Origin: Solanum dulcamara
Lineage: Eukaryota > Streptophyta > Magnoliopsida > Solanales > Solanaceae
Assembly: GCF_947179165.1 (NCBI RefSeq)
Contig: NC_077239.1
Span: forward strand, 2,542,001-2,606,000
Direction: 5' to 3'
Length of the DNA: 64,000 bases
The translations under genes were made by a program, and so were the position numbers. The notes under the pieces were generated by a model that was not told where the DNA came from, ran no database searches, and was given only the letters and a program-made list of their open reading frames with translations. Of the stretch, positions 1 through 13,400 are shown piece after piece (positions within the stretch are counted from its first letter, which is position 1; each line of letters begins with the position of its first letter).

Positions 1-843
1 CTTAGCACATTAAATAATTGTATAATCTCTCTGAAAAGATTCCCTCTGCAAGTGAACAGTTTTTTTAAAGATTCAATCTTGCTATTAATCATTCCACATG
101 TTAGATATTTATTGTAATCGAACTTTAATATGAGAGCTAACTTTTAAAATGTGATTCTTTCTGAGTTATATCAATGGTATCAGTTTGTCGTGCCTTTTGT
201 GGTGATGATGGTATTGTAATGTTGGCCTGAAGTTAGAAATAGTCTAGTGCACAACCGTCGAGTACGATAAATGCAAAGCCTGATGGTTTAATGATTTGTT
301 ATTATTCTATTGCAAGATATGAAACTTGAATCAAACATCAATTAAATAAGGAACTTATGTGATCGAGGCTTATTTATCCATGTAATTTCAAATATGGAAT
401 AACTACTTTTTAAGGTATGATTCAATGACTTCGATCCTTAGATTGTATTATAGACCTTGATGAAAGCGAGACTTAACATGCTAAAGAGTCGGCCTGAAGT
501 TGAGACAAAAGCATACAACATACAACAACAAACTAAGCTAGCGTTGGACCATGATTTTGGAAGTAGATTTCAAATATCTGTTTGACCATGAAATTTAAAA
601 ATATGATCTTCAAATATTTTCAGGTTCCCAAAAATTGACCGAACTCAAACCAATTTCTAAGACTTCCATTCCACAAAACTTTAAGAAATATTTTCAAGTA
701 AAATACACGTCCAAACAAAACTTCAAAAATTCAAATTTTTAAGTTCATAATCTATGATCAAACTGTAGCGAATAAAGTTTGTGATTATTTGAAGGCCCAA
801 CTTAGGTATTAGGCCCATTAGTAATAGTATACTACTATGAATT
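1..843. other. Intergenic AT-rich DNA, no gene seen
   Basis: This stretch has no long reading frame and no recognisable protein match on either strand. It reads as ordinary AT-rich plant intergenic DNA upstream of the first gene. Confidence 0.5.
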
Positions 844-1250
844 ATTTTTTTTGCATATAGCCACTCAAAGATATCTTAATTATGCTCCATAATTATAGTT
901 TGCTAATAACAATTTGTAGCTATAGTTATAGCAGCGTTTGTATAATTCGTGCAGCATTGTATATATTTGTATAATTCGCTATATAATTCACAGTTTTTGA
1001 ATAAAATTTGCTTATTTCGCTATACAATTCATGAACAACATTTGTATAATTCGCTATACAATTTGTAGTATTTGTATATTTCACAATACAATTCGATTCG
1101 TGCATAACGTTTGTATAAATCGCGCGAATTATACAAAACTCAACTGTATAATCACCCGAATTATACAAAACTCAAACTGTAATTACAACTAAATATTTGT
1201 CGCTAGCCATAATTAATTCAAACTATAACTATGTTACCTATTAACTAGTA
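844..1250. repeat. Fold-back repeat with TTTGTATAATTCGC-type units
   Basis: Short units such as TTTGTATAATTCGC followed by TATACAATT recur several times between about 930 and 1160, first in one orientation and then in the other (GAATTATACAAA). The two edges carry loosely inverted sequence (ATAATTATAGTTTG near the left, its complement-like ATTCAAACTATAACTAT near the right). This looks like a degenerate non-autonomous DNA transposon. Frames read through it are not credible proteins. Related sequence recurs around 43.78-43.99 kb. Confidence 0.4.
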
Positions 1251-1346
1251 TATATTTTTTTATCCGCGTAATTTTCCCTATCAGCACATATTTTGTAGCC
1301 CATTTTTATTTATTTAATTATTAAATTTTGACTGAATTTCGTAAAA

Positions 1347-1354
1347 TATATAAA
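1347..1354 (+). promoter_or_regulatory. TATA box of the WD40/AT-hook gene
   Basis: TATATAAA lies 125 bp upstream of the ATG at 1479 and is followed by a CT-rich stretch. Position and sequence fit a plant core promoter. The transcription start itself cannot be read. Confidence 0.45.
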
Positions 1355-1478
1355 CTCTCAACTCTATCGCTTTGTTACATAATTCAACCAAACGAGGGTT
1401 CGATTCCCAGTAGCTAACAATCCCAAAAAATCCAACGCCGATTTCTGGCGCGCTTCTGCTACAAAATCAACAACAGTC

Positions 1479-4400
1479 ATGGAGACCGGCGACGATTTTC
1501 CAGTCGCCGCCGAATTGAAGCGTTGTAAGCAGAAGCGAAAATTACAACCAAAATCCAAAAACAATGCTCCTGAATCTCCAACCACCGCGCCGGAAAAAGT
1601 CGCCGGCGCCGGAATTCCAGTCTCATTGTTCGATTATTCAGTAGAGAATCACATCAAAGCAGTTGATACAATTTCTAAGCTCACCGGTGTACCAGAAATT
1701 GACGATACTGATCGAACTGAGCTTGATCGCTTAGCTTCCTCCATCACATTCTTAACGTAAGTTGAAAAATAAAATTACTTTTGAATTACTCAAAGTGCAT
1801 GAATTTTGAAGTTTAGCCTAGTAAATTGATTCTCGTAAAACTTGAAATATGACGAGTAAAAGTGAACGGAGCAGTATTTATGATGTGAAAATTTGTTAAT
1901 TTCATGTAATTGAGATTAATCGCTTAACTTCCTACATTACATAATGTAAGTCGAAAAATTACTTTTTTCTGCTCATATACGCTGAATTTTGAACTTTTGT
2001 GATGTAAAATTATGTCGAGACATGCAGAGAATGGAGATATCTCCAGTACAAAAGAAGAGAAGTTAAATTTGCTTGTGAGAATGAGAGTTCAAAAGGAAAA
2101 GATGTGATTGGTGAAGTAAGTTTGCCTCAATTCTCTTCTGCGGAAGTTCCAAAGGTACATTTATTTGATATTTTGCTGAAATTTTTCGATTTTTATTGTT
2201 TTTTTCTGGAATTATAGCATGTTTGGTCAATCTTCTAAATTAGCTTATTTTGAAAAGTGCACTTCTGGGTGAGAAACAGTTTGTGTCTGACCAATGAATT
2301 TGAAAAACACTTTTGAGCAACAATTAGTGTTTCGGCAAGCTATCTCAAAGTGCTTCTAGGTGCATTTTACTCAAAAGTGCTTTTGGAGAAAAGTTATTTT
2401 TTTTAGCTTGTGAAAAACAACTTCTACTACTCCTCTATTCAAGCAGGAATTTTCTTCTAAAAACTTGGTCAAACACCTTATTTTTCTAAAATAAGCACTT
2501 TAAGCTTGGCCAAACATGCTATTAGTTCTGATGAGTTAAGTTACTTTGCTGCAGAAGCATTTGGTGAATGAGCAGCCAGTTCCCAAAGAATCGAGGTAAG
2601 CAGAGTTATTATTTAATATTGTATAATATTGACATGAGACGAGTTTAAATGGAGTTACGTGGTTAGTGAGGATACATACTTGTTTGGGACTGAGGCTTAG
2701 TTGTTGTTGTATATATTACTTGACATGATATGTTTCTGGGGCTATTTATCCCCCCCCCCCCCTCCTTTGCATGTCAATAAGCTATAAAAGGGTGAAACTT
2801 ATGCAATCCAGCTATTATAATTTGGTGGGAAAGCAAATTATGTTTTTGAATTGACTCGGATGTTCATGTTTCACCATTCAGGTTGCAGAGCTCTTTCTGT
2901 ACATTGTGATTCCATCAGTCAATAAAAAGATGATTTTGTTCTCTAATGTACTCTTTTATGTACCTTCTAGGTTCTTCCCAATAAAATCTTTACCTTTTCT
3001 ATCAAAAAAAGGGTATGATATTGGTACAGATTTACGTAGCTTACACCAAATGGAAGGTAGGGTTATGCATCCCACCGCTCTATAGCTTTCTTTCTTTTCT
3101 ATGTTTTACAATCCGTGCCTTTTTCTAGTGACCATTTTGGCCACTGCTGGTGGCCCCATGCCTCATCTGGTGGCAATTTTGTCGGCAAAAATTTCTTTCC
3201 AATAGTCGATTCAGCAGCATCTCCTCTTTTATCTGCAATTCTAGCCATTGTTCTAGCGACTTTTTAATTAAAAAATCCCTTCTTTTGACCAACAAATTTC
3301 AGATTACTGTTTCAGAAGTCTTTTATTGATAAGGTGAGGTAATTTTTTATTAATGAAAAGTACCAAGAAGGTACTGCAAAAGTACAAAAGGCCCAAACTA
3401 GAAAATCTCAACAGTTACAGCATTGTCACGGTTCCCCAAAATTCCAAAAGATAAGATGGATTTTCCAGCATATTGCCCCTACACATATAAGATTCCATCA
3501 AAAAAGCTATTGTTCATTTCCAATCAAATAATCCACATGATGCACTGCAGAATGGTCCTTCAAGTTGGCTTCAAACTCTTGTGTATCTTCTGATTTTTCC
3601 ATCTACTTGCTTCACATAAAGGCAATGGGTCATCAGCCTATAGTATATGCGAGATTGACAACTTCTTAATCCAGAATCCCTTAATCCATCCATTAGCTGT
3701 TTCAGAAGTCTTCTTCTCTCCTCGTTGTTTCATAGTACTAGAGTTGGTTAGTGAATCTATTTTCTGAACATTGAATTTTTGTAACTGTTTTTTCTTACAT
3801 TCATGCTTCCATTTTCTCATGATTGTTCTGTTACAGATAGTGCTTATGATTTCTTAAATTTTTTGGACAAGACTTCGTTGTGCTTTTGGTTACACACTGG
3901 TCAATTTATTTATAGATTGGTTTGCAAAATGATTTAGACTGGTGTCTACAATGTATCTTTTGCAGCAAAGATTTTGTAATGTATGTTGGAGGTCTAGCGT
4001 GGGGGATGGACTGGTGTCCCCAAGCTTATGAAAATACGGATGCTCCTATCAAAAGTGAGGTACCGCTCTTATAAATCTACTTTTTGAACCTTTGTTTGTT
4101 CTCCTCAAAGAGAAAAAAAAGAAGAAATTCAATGATGTCAAATGGACTAGTCTGTCTCATCTCCAATTCTTTTTCTTGTACCTTCTCTTTTGTCCTAGAG
4201 AGAATATTAATTGATGAACTTTATTTTACAATTTGTCATTGAAACTTTGACTATTCTGAGCAGACATTCCACATTCATTATTGTTTATTTGAGATGCAAT
4301 TAGTTACTACAGAGAATGAGAGCTAATCTTGATTTGTCAAGAGACATATTAAGGTAACAATGTAAGAGAAAATAGGTTAAGGAGTGGGGAAATATCATTA

Positions 4401-7400
4401 TTGTTTATTTGAGATGCAATTGGTTACTACAGAGAATGAGAGCTGATCTTGATTTGTCAAGAAACATATTAAGGTAACAATGTAAGAGAAAATCTGGTTA
4501 AAGAGTGGGGACAACGTACTGATAGATCCTATCTTTGAGTTACAGTAGCACAAGGAATTTCGCTTGATTTGTAGCATTTGTCCCTAAACTGCTTGATTCC
4601 TCCTCTCTTTAATTGCTTTAAAAGTATATGCAAATGCAGCTGTTTTCGGTGTGTCATTTAATACGATGGCTTACGCATCAAAAGTTATTATGTCTGGAGC
4701 AGCCGTAATGGCCCAATGGAGTTTCATAGCGGGGGAGAAGGAAATGGAATCAACTTAATCAGTGAAATGTAATTATTTTGGTGTTTATAATTTTAACTCA
4801 CTCTGTACTGAGTGTCTCATGTTGATTTACTTTATCAAGAAAGATTGTGTCATTATCTGTTTTTTTTTTAAAACTCTATCAAGCACACTTACTCAGCTAT
4901 GATCCATATTGATTTCTTGCTTTTTCAATTGATTCTGTAGTTTGTCGCAATTGCTCCTCATTCTCCTGATTCATCATATCACAAGACTGATGCCCCACTT
5001 ACAGGCAGAGGTGTAATTCAGATATGGTGTCTTTTAGATCTCAGGCAAAAAGATTTAATTGTGAAAGAAGATTATTTAGCTCAGGTTAACAAAAAGACAT
5101 ATCGAAATTTGACAAGAAGTGAAGCAGCTACAGGAGAAATATCTGGACCTCAAAAACCAAGAGGAAGACCAAAAAAGAACCCTGGTGAAGCAGTTAAGGA
5201 AAATGCATCCGGACCTCGAAAACCAAGAGGAAGACCGAGAAAGAAACCTGTAACTGAATCTTTAGGTGATAGAGATTGTGACGACCACAATTTACAACCT
5301 CTTGCTCTAGAGTACCAGCTGCAATCAACAGAACTTTCTGTAGATTTGTCTTGTGGAAATATGAATAAAGCCCAAGTAGATTTTGGGCAAAATCAAGAAA
5401 GATCTATCAATGTGGCATCTCAAGATTCTCAGCTTATTGTTTCAAAGAGGAGAGGAGTGAGAAACAAGGTAAGATCGAAAGGTCAAACTGAGAATTCTGG
5501 TGTGATTCCTCTAACACAAGATGTTGCTGAAGAGTCTCCTGCTGTGAGTTACCCGACATATGCTAGCAATCGTCTTGTATCAGCAGGGTCCAATGAGAGT
5601 GGCGCCTCCTCAAAGAGAAGAGAAAAAGAAAAAGAAGGAATGGAAAGCCAAACTCATAATTCTACCTCAGCTTTGCTGGCGCAAGATGTGAATGAAGAAT
5701 CTCCCAACACGTCCCAAACACCTGAGAGCCATGGCATTCATTCCTCACAGTTTGATGAGAATGGTTTTCATGTAATGCAGCACATACCAACGGATGTTTC
5801 TCTACCTAGAATGGTGTTATGTTTAGCTCACAATGGAAAAATAGCACGGGATGTTAAATGGAGGCCTTCAAATCACTATGATGTCTCCAGACACAGAATG
5901 GGTTATCTTGCTGTGATACTGGGAAATGGATCTTTAGAAGTGTATGTTCTCCCTTTAAATTTTTTTCTCTTACATATAACTTTCATGGAAAATCTTTATT
6001 TTACTCTAGATTCCTGCTGGGATTTAGAACAGAATGAATCCACTTGATGCAATTAGTTTGCAGTAACACCTTAGTTTTGAAATTGGAAAGATATAAGGCC
6101 ACCAATTTTATAACCTATTAAGAACTTCAATGATGAGAGTGCAGCACAATGGAGCTGTGAACGTGAATTAAACTAAACCCATTCCAAGCGCCATTTTAAA
6201 TCATTTCCTTTGTTACACAAGCTATGGAAACCAGCAAAGACATAACACATGAAGGTTTTCCTTTCCTCCACTCTACAAGGCACATAGATGGACCGCTGCT
6301 GAATATCTTAGACATCAGAAAGCAAAAAAGCTTTCTAAATCTGCAAAGGATGTTTTCTTCTTTGCCTCCCTTTGTAAATACTTCTAACTGTTAGTCAGTG
6401 GCTCAGTGCTTTCTGCTTTGCACCTCCTAATCTCAATATGAGAGTGCAACATTGGATATTTAAATCAAATGTAATACAGAGCAAATATCTGGTTTGATTT
6501 GATTTTGACCTAGTTCTATGTTGCAGTTTCTTAATCATGGTTTTTATAAGCCACTACTGTTACATCTTTAGGTTAGATTGTTATCAAGATATGTACTGAA
6601 TTTAAAATTTATGGCTTAGTTTACTATAAAAAATAATGATAATAAGGCTCTAAATGCACTCCTTAAAAATAATAATTGAAAAGATGCTTTAAATGCAGTA
6701 TCACCTTTAAAGATCTCTCACCTAGTACCACTTCCAGTATAAAAAAAAATGAAGATCTCTCATGGAAAAATACTCCTCCTAAATTAGTTTGTAAAACAAC
6801 TTAACCCAATCACTTCAAAAATAAATCCCAGCATATACCATCTCCTTATACTGTTGGTAGATGCTCATGGAGCCTCTGAAATGAGGAAATTAGGTGATCG
6901 ACTGAGACATTTCCAACCATCTCTTCTGGTCACTATCTCTTGAATTTTGTTCATTTAATTTAAATTCCTTATCATTCTAATTCTGCTCTTAAGTTCCTTC
7001 TTCTTCTCCATTACTTTTATGTCACTCAGCCTTGTTCAAATATTCTTTTCTTCTCACAGGAGAATTCAGGTCCTTCATTTTTCTAATTCACTTTCTTGAA
7101 GCATTATACGAGGGTCTTTCGGAAACAGCCGTCCTACCGTGGTAGGAGTCAGGTCTGCGTACACTTTACCCTCCCCAGACCCCACTTTGTGGATTTCACT
7201 GGGTCGTTGTTGTTGTTGTTGTTGTACTTTCTTGAAGCATTATGTGTGACCTCAGCATTATGTGTGACCTCTAACAGGAACAGAAATTCTTCGCTTTTCT
7301 ACTCTTTTTTTGTCCTTATCTTCTTCACTTAATTGGTCTTTTTATTTCCATTATAATGCTTTTGTACACAGTTGAGGAGTTTGATATATTTTTATTTTTT

Positions 7401-10400
7401 TATTTGAGAAAAAGGAGTTTGAGATGTTTCTTTGATCTGCTTCTTACTTTTTCTATTGATTTTAAGCACTTTTTGCCAATCTTAGCTTCAGACATCTGTT
7501 TGCAATTTGGAATATTCTGTCAAAGTTTGACAGATCTTCATATAAAACTTGAGTTTACATCCATGTTGTATGCCGTGATCTTTGTATGTGGCTGAAGACT
7601 TGGAAATTTCACTTTTGATGGGTTTCCAGAGTTGAGGAGGACAAAAGAAGAAGAAGGTTCCTCCTAAAGTCAAATACTTTGTGGGCTACAGTAGTCTAGT
7701 CCATTTTGATTATTGTTAGAATAGGAATAGATGTACACAATCGTACTTTAGAATAGGAATAGAAATAGGAATAAATTATAGTATTTTACTTGGAAAAAGA
7801 TTGTTTTATAGTGTCTATAAATAGGGTCTTTGTGTGATATTGTTCTGACACAATTCAATAATATTTCTCCTATATTTCTCACATGGTATCACTCTACGAT
7901 CTTGGTAAAGAATTTAAGAGCTTCCGCTGCCGGCCGGCGGCTATTACTCATATATGCCGCCCGTCTGGCCGATGATTATGTTAGCAAAAGTCTGGGTCAC
8001 CGTATATCTTTTTGGTGACTATTTTCTCATATCTAATTTGCGTAGCACCTTGCATCTTTTCAGTGACTACTTTTTCATATTTAATTTGCGTAGTACCATG
8101 CATCATTCCGGTGACTACTTTCTCATATTCGATTTGTGTAGCATTGTGCCATCTTTTCGGTGACTACTTTTTCATATCTGATTTGCATAGCACCATGCCA
8201 TCTTTTTGGTGACTACTTTCTTATTTGTGTAGGGTCGTGCCATCATTCCAACCCTACCCATATAATTTCTGTTTTTCAGTAGGGTCGTGTCATCATTCTG
8301 ACCTTACCCATATCATTCTCTTTCTCAGTAGGGTCATGCCATCATTTTGAACCTACCCATATAGTTTTATTTCTTAGATTGTGACCATTTTCAGTCATCA
8401 AATCTAATAATCTAGGGCATGAGCATGTTTCGGCCAGTTTTACGGTGACTTTCTTGTTTAAGACCTACTCATATCTTGATTTCGAGACGTTCCATATATT
8501 TTATACCAGATTTCGAGCATTTTTTAGCGGCCATTCCATTGTTTCTAAAAGATTTGAGTTTTCCTGTAGTGTTTTCTTTCTGTTTCAGATTTACTTTCGC
8601 CAAAAAAAAAACAAAAGAAGAAGGCATACTCAGATATTTGGACTAGATTACAATGATATTTTCTCTCTCGTATCTAAAATATCATATGTCCGCCTTTTTC
8701 TATCTATAGTTGTCGTTCTCCATTGACTTTTTAATCAGTTGGACATTACGAATGTTTTCCTCCATGGTGATCTCTAGAAAGAAGTCAATATGAAGCAACC
8801 ACCTGATTTTGTTGCTCAGGGGGAGTCTGGTAACCTTTGTATGTCGATTGTGTAAGTCACTCTATGGTCTGAAACAGTCTTCTCAAGTCAATCTATGGTC
8901 TGAAACAGTCTTCTCAAGCTTGGTTTGGAAAGTTCAACATTGCAATTATGGAATTTATCACTCTGTGTTTTATCGACATATCGCATCAAATTCAGTGTTT
9001 CATGAGAGGACTAAGCACATTAAGATTGATTGTCACTTTGTCAGAGAAAAGATACTCTCAGGAGATATTGTTACAAAGTTTGTGAAGTCAAGTGATCAAC
9101 TTGACAAATCACATCAAATCCAGTGTTTCATGAGAGGACTAAGCACATTGAGATTGATTGTCACTTTGTCAGAGAAAAGATACTCTCAGGAGATATTTTT
9201 ACAAAGTTTATGAAGTCAACTGATCAACTTGCAGATATTTCCACCAAGTCCCTCACCGGTCGTCGTATTAACTATATTTGTAACAAGCTAGGTACATATG
9301 ATTTTTATGCACCAGCTTGAGGGGGAGTGTTAGAATAAGAATAGGTGTATACAATCCTACTTAGAATAGGAATAAAAATAAGAATAGATTATAGTATTCT
9401 ACTTGGAAAATGATTGTTTTATAGTGTCTATAAATAGGGTCTCGGAAACAGCCGTCGTACCTTGGTAGGAGTAAAGTCTGCGTACACTCTATCCTCCCCA
9501 GACCCCACGTTGTGGGATTTCACTGGGTTGTGGTTGTTGTTGTCTATAAATAGGGTCTTTGTTTAATATTGTTCTGACACAATTCAATTATCAACCAAGA
9601 CACATGGATGTTGAACAGCACCAAGAAGGCTCAACTTGGAGTAATTTCTTAAATGTTTAAGGCCTCAAAAGTATTGGCCTGAGGAAATGACTTTGATTCA
9701 GTTACACCTCTATCTCCATGAAATGGACCAATTTATTAGTCTTACATGGAAGTATAGTCAGTCATGATTGTTTTCATACCTTGTCCTACCTCATTATTAC
9801 TTCTTTTAGTTTTTTTTTTACAGCTTCTTGCATTCCGTCTTTCTCCCACCATAAATTCCCTGGTCTTCTATGTTGTATGATTATGCAGTCTCACCGTCAT
9901 TATCTAATGCAGGTGGGAGGTTCCTTTTCCTCATACAATTAAAGCTATTTATCCTGCTGTTCAAAAGAAGGGTACTGACCCTCGTTTCCTGAAATTGCAA
10001 CCTGTATTCAGATGTTCAATGCTTAAGGGGTGTGATGGGCAAAGGTAGTTTAGTGCTCAGAGCTCAATTTCTCTTTCTGTTCTGTTTGACGATTCAAAAT
10101 GTTTTTGCTGTGACATATTTACTATTATTTGTACATATGAGTTTTTAAGAAGTTTTACTTTCTACATTTCCTTTCCTTTCTTTATGACTTGTAGACTGTT
10201 AACAATCTTTGTCTTGTTGAAGCTGGGATTATGTGTCACGTGGTGAACTAAGATCAGGAAATTTCTTGGAACAGTACCATTCAAATAGATTTTCATGATT
10301 CAGCATAGTGATGGATATGGGGTTGTAGACTTCAAAGTTGGCACTTAGACAAGTGTTGAGCTTCACAGTAGACGAGCAGCATCTCCCTGTATTGGTTGAG

Positions 10401-13400
10401 CGTTCTGCACTATTAACTTTGTCATCTTGTATGATACGTGCATAACCATATTTGCTAGTAGTTTTCCACTCCCCCAAAACTTTCATCTTACAAAACCCAT
10501 ATTGGGTATTGGGATGATAGCTTCTGAACTTTTAAATTATTTGTATTACAAGTTTAACATTGTCCTTAGGGGGAAACTTGTTTATTACTGTAAAGCTTAT
10601 TTCTCTTTCTACATGATCTTTCAATCTCTCTTAAATTAACCTCTCTCGTTGTTTCCATCTCTCTTGTAGCATTCCGTTAACAGTGGAGTGGTCTTCTTCC
10701 CCTCCGCATGATATGATTCTCGGTGGATGTCATGATGGAGTGGTACTGGTTCTAATTTAATTTTCTTGTTGTTTCCCATTGCTTTTTCAAAATAGTTCTA
10801 CTGGCAACGGTAAATTCAGTTGCATCCCTGAACCCAAGTATCTGTTTCAAATCTTAATTGTTGGAGTCTGTTTGTCCGATATGCCTTGCACTTATTTCAT
10901 ACACTTGAAGCCATGCTGCTGCAAAGTATAGCAATCTCATTATCTCTAACCAATAACTTGTTCATGTGAAATGCGTTTTGAGTACTTACAAAAAGCTTAG
11001 AGTGAGTCTGCTAGACTTTTACTATTTAGTATTGTAAAACTGATAGGTGCTTTTGGATAGGTTGCCTTGTGGAAGTTTTCGGCCAATAATTCATCTAAAG
11101 GTATTAATTAACTTCTGTATTGCGCTTTTCTTTGGTTTCATGAGATTCAACTTAGTGAGGTGGCAATTGTGTTTGCTAAATCCTCTTTTCACTTGTTCTA
11201 GTTATGCGACATGACTTGAATGCTGTTTTTTGTTTAAAGTTTGAGTCATATTCTTCCTTCCCAAAAGACTTTTCTCAAGTCATATTATAGTGCTTTCTTT
11301 GTACAGTTGTGATTTCATGTTACAGTCCTTTTGCCTGCAGACACAAGGCCTTTGCTTTGCTTCAGGGCAGATACAGGTCGTATTCGGGCGCTTTCCTGGG
11401 CACCGTTGGAAAGGTTTGTGGTGCTAAAATTATTAGATGTCATTTCCAAAAGCAATCTATATGGTAACTTATCTAAAATAAAGGCCATGTTGCTTTTAAG
11501 TTTTCATAAAGCAGCATTAATTGCATTATCCTGTAACAGGTACAGTTTGTGTCTACTTAGTTATTTTGTGGCTTGTAATTTGTTTCGACATAAGTCGGAC
11601 TATGAAAATTGTAGTGTGAATCAGCATGAAGGGATTTGTTGTGATGTCTATCTTTCAGTACCAACTATTTTTTTTATGGTTCAAGAATTTTAGTTTTTTC
11701 AACAGTATGATTAACATAGTGCATGTGCCATATGTAGTGACTGTCTAAGCTTCTCTTGTATTTTGTCTAGTACACTGATTGGCCTACTTGATACAATGTT
11801 GTATGCAGTGATTCCCGGAATGCAAATATTATCATTGCAGCTGGTGACAAGGGGCTGAAATTTTGGGACTTGAGGTAAGCTTGTTTCTTTATGCATTACG
11901 TCCTGTGATAGGCTCTATCATTGTGATTTTTTCCCTTGCTAATTATACCGTTTTATTTTCATCCTGCTGAAAGAAAAGCGAGAGAAGAAGGTAATAATGA
12001 TTTGAAGTAATCCATACACATTCTTCTGTATTTATTCTCTCTCACAGCCCTCTTAGTCTCTTGAGCGTCAATGCTTTTTAGATAAAAGAGTTGCAATTTT
12101 TTTTTTATTTTCCGTGGTTCATTGTGTGTCCTTTTTTTCTTGAAGAGAAATTATGTTTGATTTTGATTAGTTTGTGTGTATATATGTTTAGGCTTTATTC
12201 TGCATTACATGTTAAGTCCCAGGGCTCATCATACTTTTGTGAACTATACATAGTGCAAGCTCAAGCAATATTCAGCAATGGAATATGGCATGTTTTATAT
12301 TGTTTTGCTGTAGTTTCTAATGAAAACCCATTATTTGGTTGTATGCTCATGTGCTGATAATTTATATGGACTACAGACTGTTAGAAAATTGTTTATCCTC
12401 AGATTGTAAGGGTATGAAGGGTACTTTCTCGTTCCTTTGCTAAATAGTATCATAAGGCAGACATGGTTACAACACAGTGGTCAACCCTGCTATACGAAAT
12501 CTGCAGTTGCCAGTTGGATTGATTTTGTTACAGGACTTTCAAGCAATACTTAGGTTGCCAAGCCCATACCAGTTACTTGTTGTATTTGCCTTTATAAATG
12601 TGTGTGTGTATGTGTGTGTATATACATATCTTTTTTTCTTTTTCTTAATATCCTACCTTGTATTTCTTACAGGGATCCCTTCCGTCCTTTGCGGGAGTAT
12701 AATGTAGGCCAGGGAGTTCATATTTGCAGTGTGGACTGGTTGCCAGAGCCAAGGTATGAGCATATCCTGCTAAGGAATTTGATTTAGATATCTACTTTTC
12801 ACGTCTTTCTCTCAAATTGTACTTGTTAATGTTCATAGATTTATTGTAATATCATGTGATGATGGGACACTAAAGATCCTTGGCTTGCCGAAGGCTGCAT
12901 ATGATGCACCTGTCACAGGAAACCTTTTAGTTGGAACTAAACAACAGGGATTCCATACTTTCACTCGGTCTCTACTTGGGATATGGAGTGTGCAAGCTTC
13001 TCGAGTAACAGGTTTCAACTTTCAAATATCTATTATCTTTTCCATCTGCAAAGATCGTACTGCTTACATAGATTTAAGTAGTAACAAAATGAGATGTTCG
13101 TAAGTGATCAAACAAGCGTTTGCATAATGACTCGGATTTTTTGTGAGAAAACAAGGGGCAGCGTATACTGATTCATGAGCTTTCTGTTTACTACTTGCAC
13201 CTTTTGTTCTCGCTAAGGGGGACTGAGGATGGGGGTAGAAGAGAAGGGTATGAAACTCTCTATGCATAGTGGCACAGCTTGGATGACGACGAAGGATCTG
13301 CTTAATTCTAAGGCCTTGGGTGTTGCGGGTGGGGGCATTGTGCGTCTGGAATACATATTTGATATTGATAGATGAAGTTACATTTTCCTTGAATTCTAAC

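Larger units (their letters stand above)
7714..9600 (+). mobile_element. Collapsed Ty1-copia retrotransposon in intron 5
   Basis: The 5' LTR (7714-7883) begins TGTTAGAATAGG and includes ATAAATAGGGTC. It is followed by a degraded primer-binding site (TGGTATCACT at 7884). A polypurine tract (GAGGGGGAG, 9319-9327) precedes a second LTR that begins TGTTAGAATAAG at 9328. Between them, about 1.4 kb remains of an internal region that would normally be several kilobases. Near 8990-9320 the frame reads [15 protein letters not shown] and [20 protein letters not shown], the end of copia RNase H. Integrase and reverse transcriptase are gone. The distal end of the 3' LTR has diverged, so the right boundary is approximate. 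Confidence 0.8.

Noticed and set aside
1364..1585. Minus-strand frame over the first exon of the WD40 gene
   Set aside because: It is antisense to a confirmed coding exon and to its leader, with no recognisable product.
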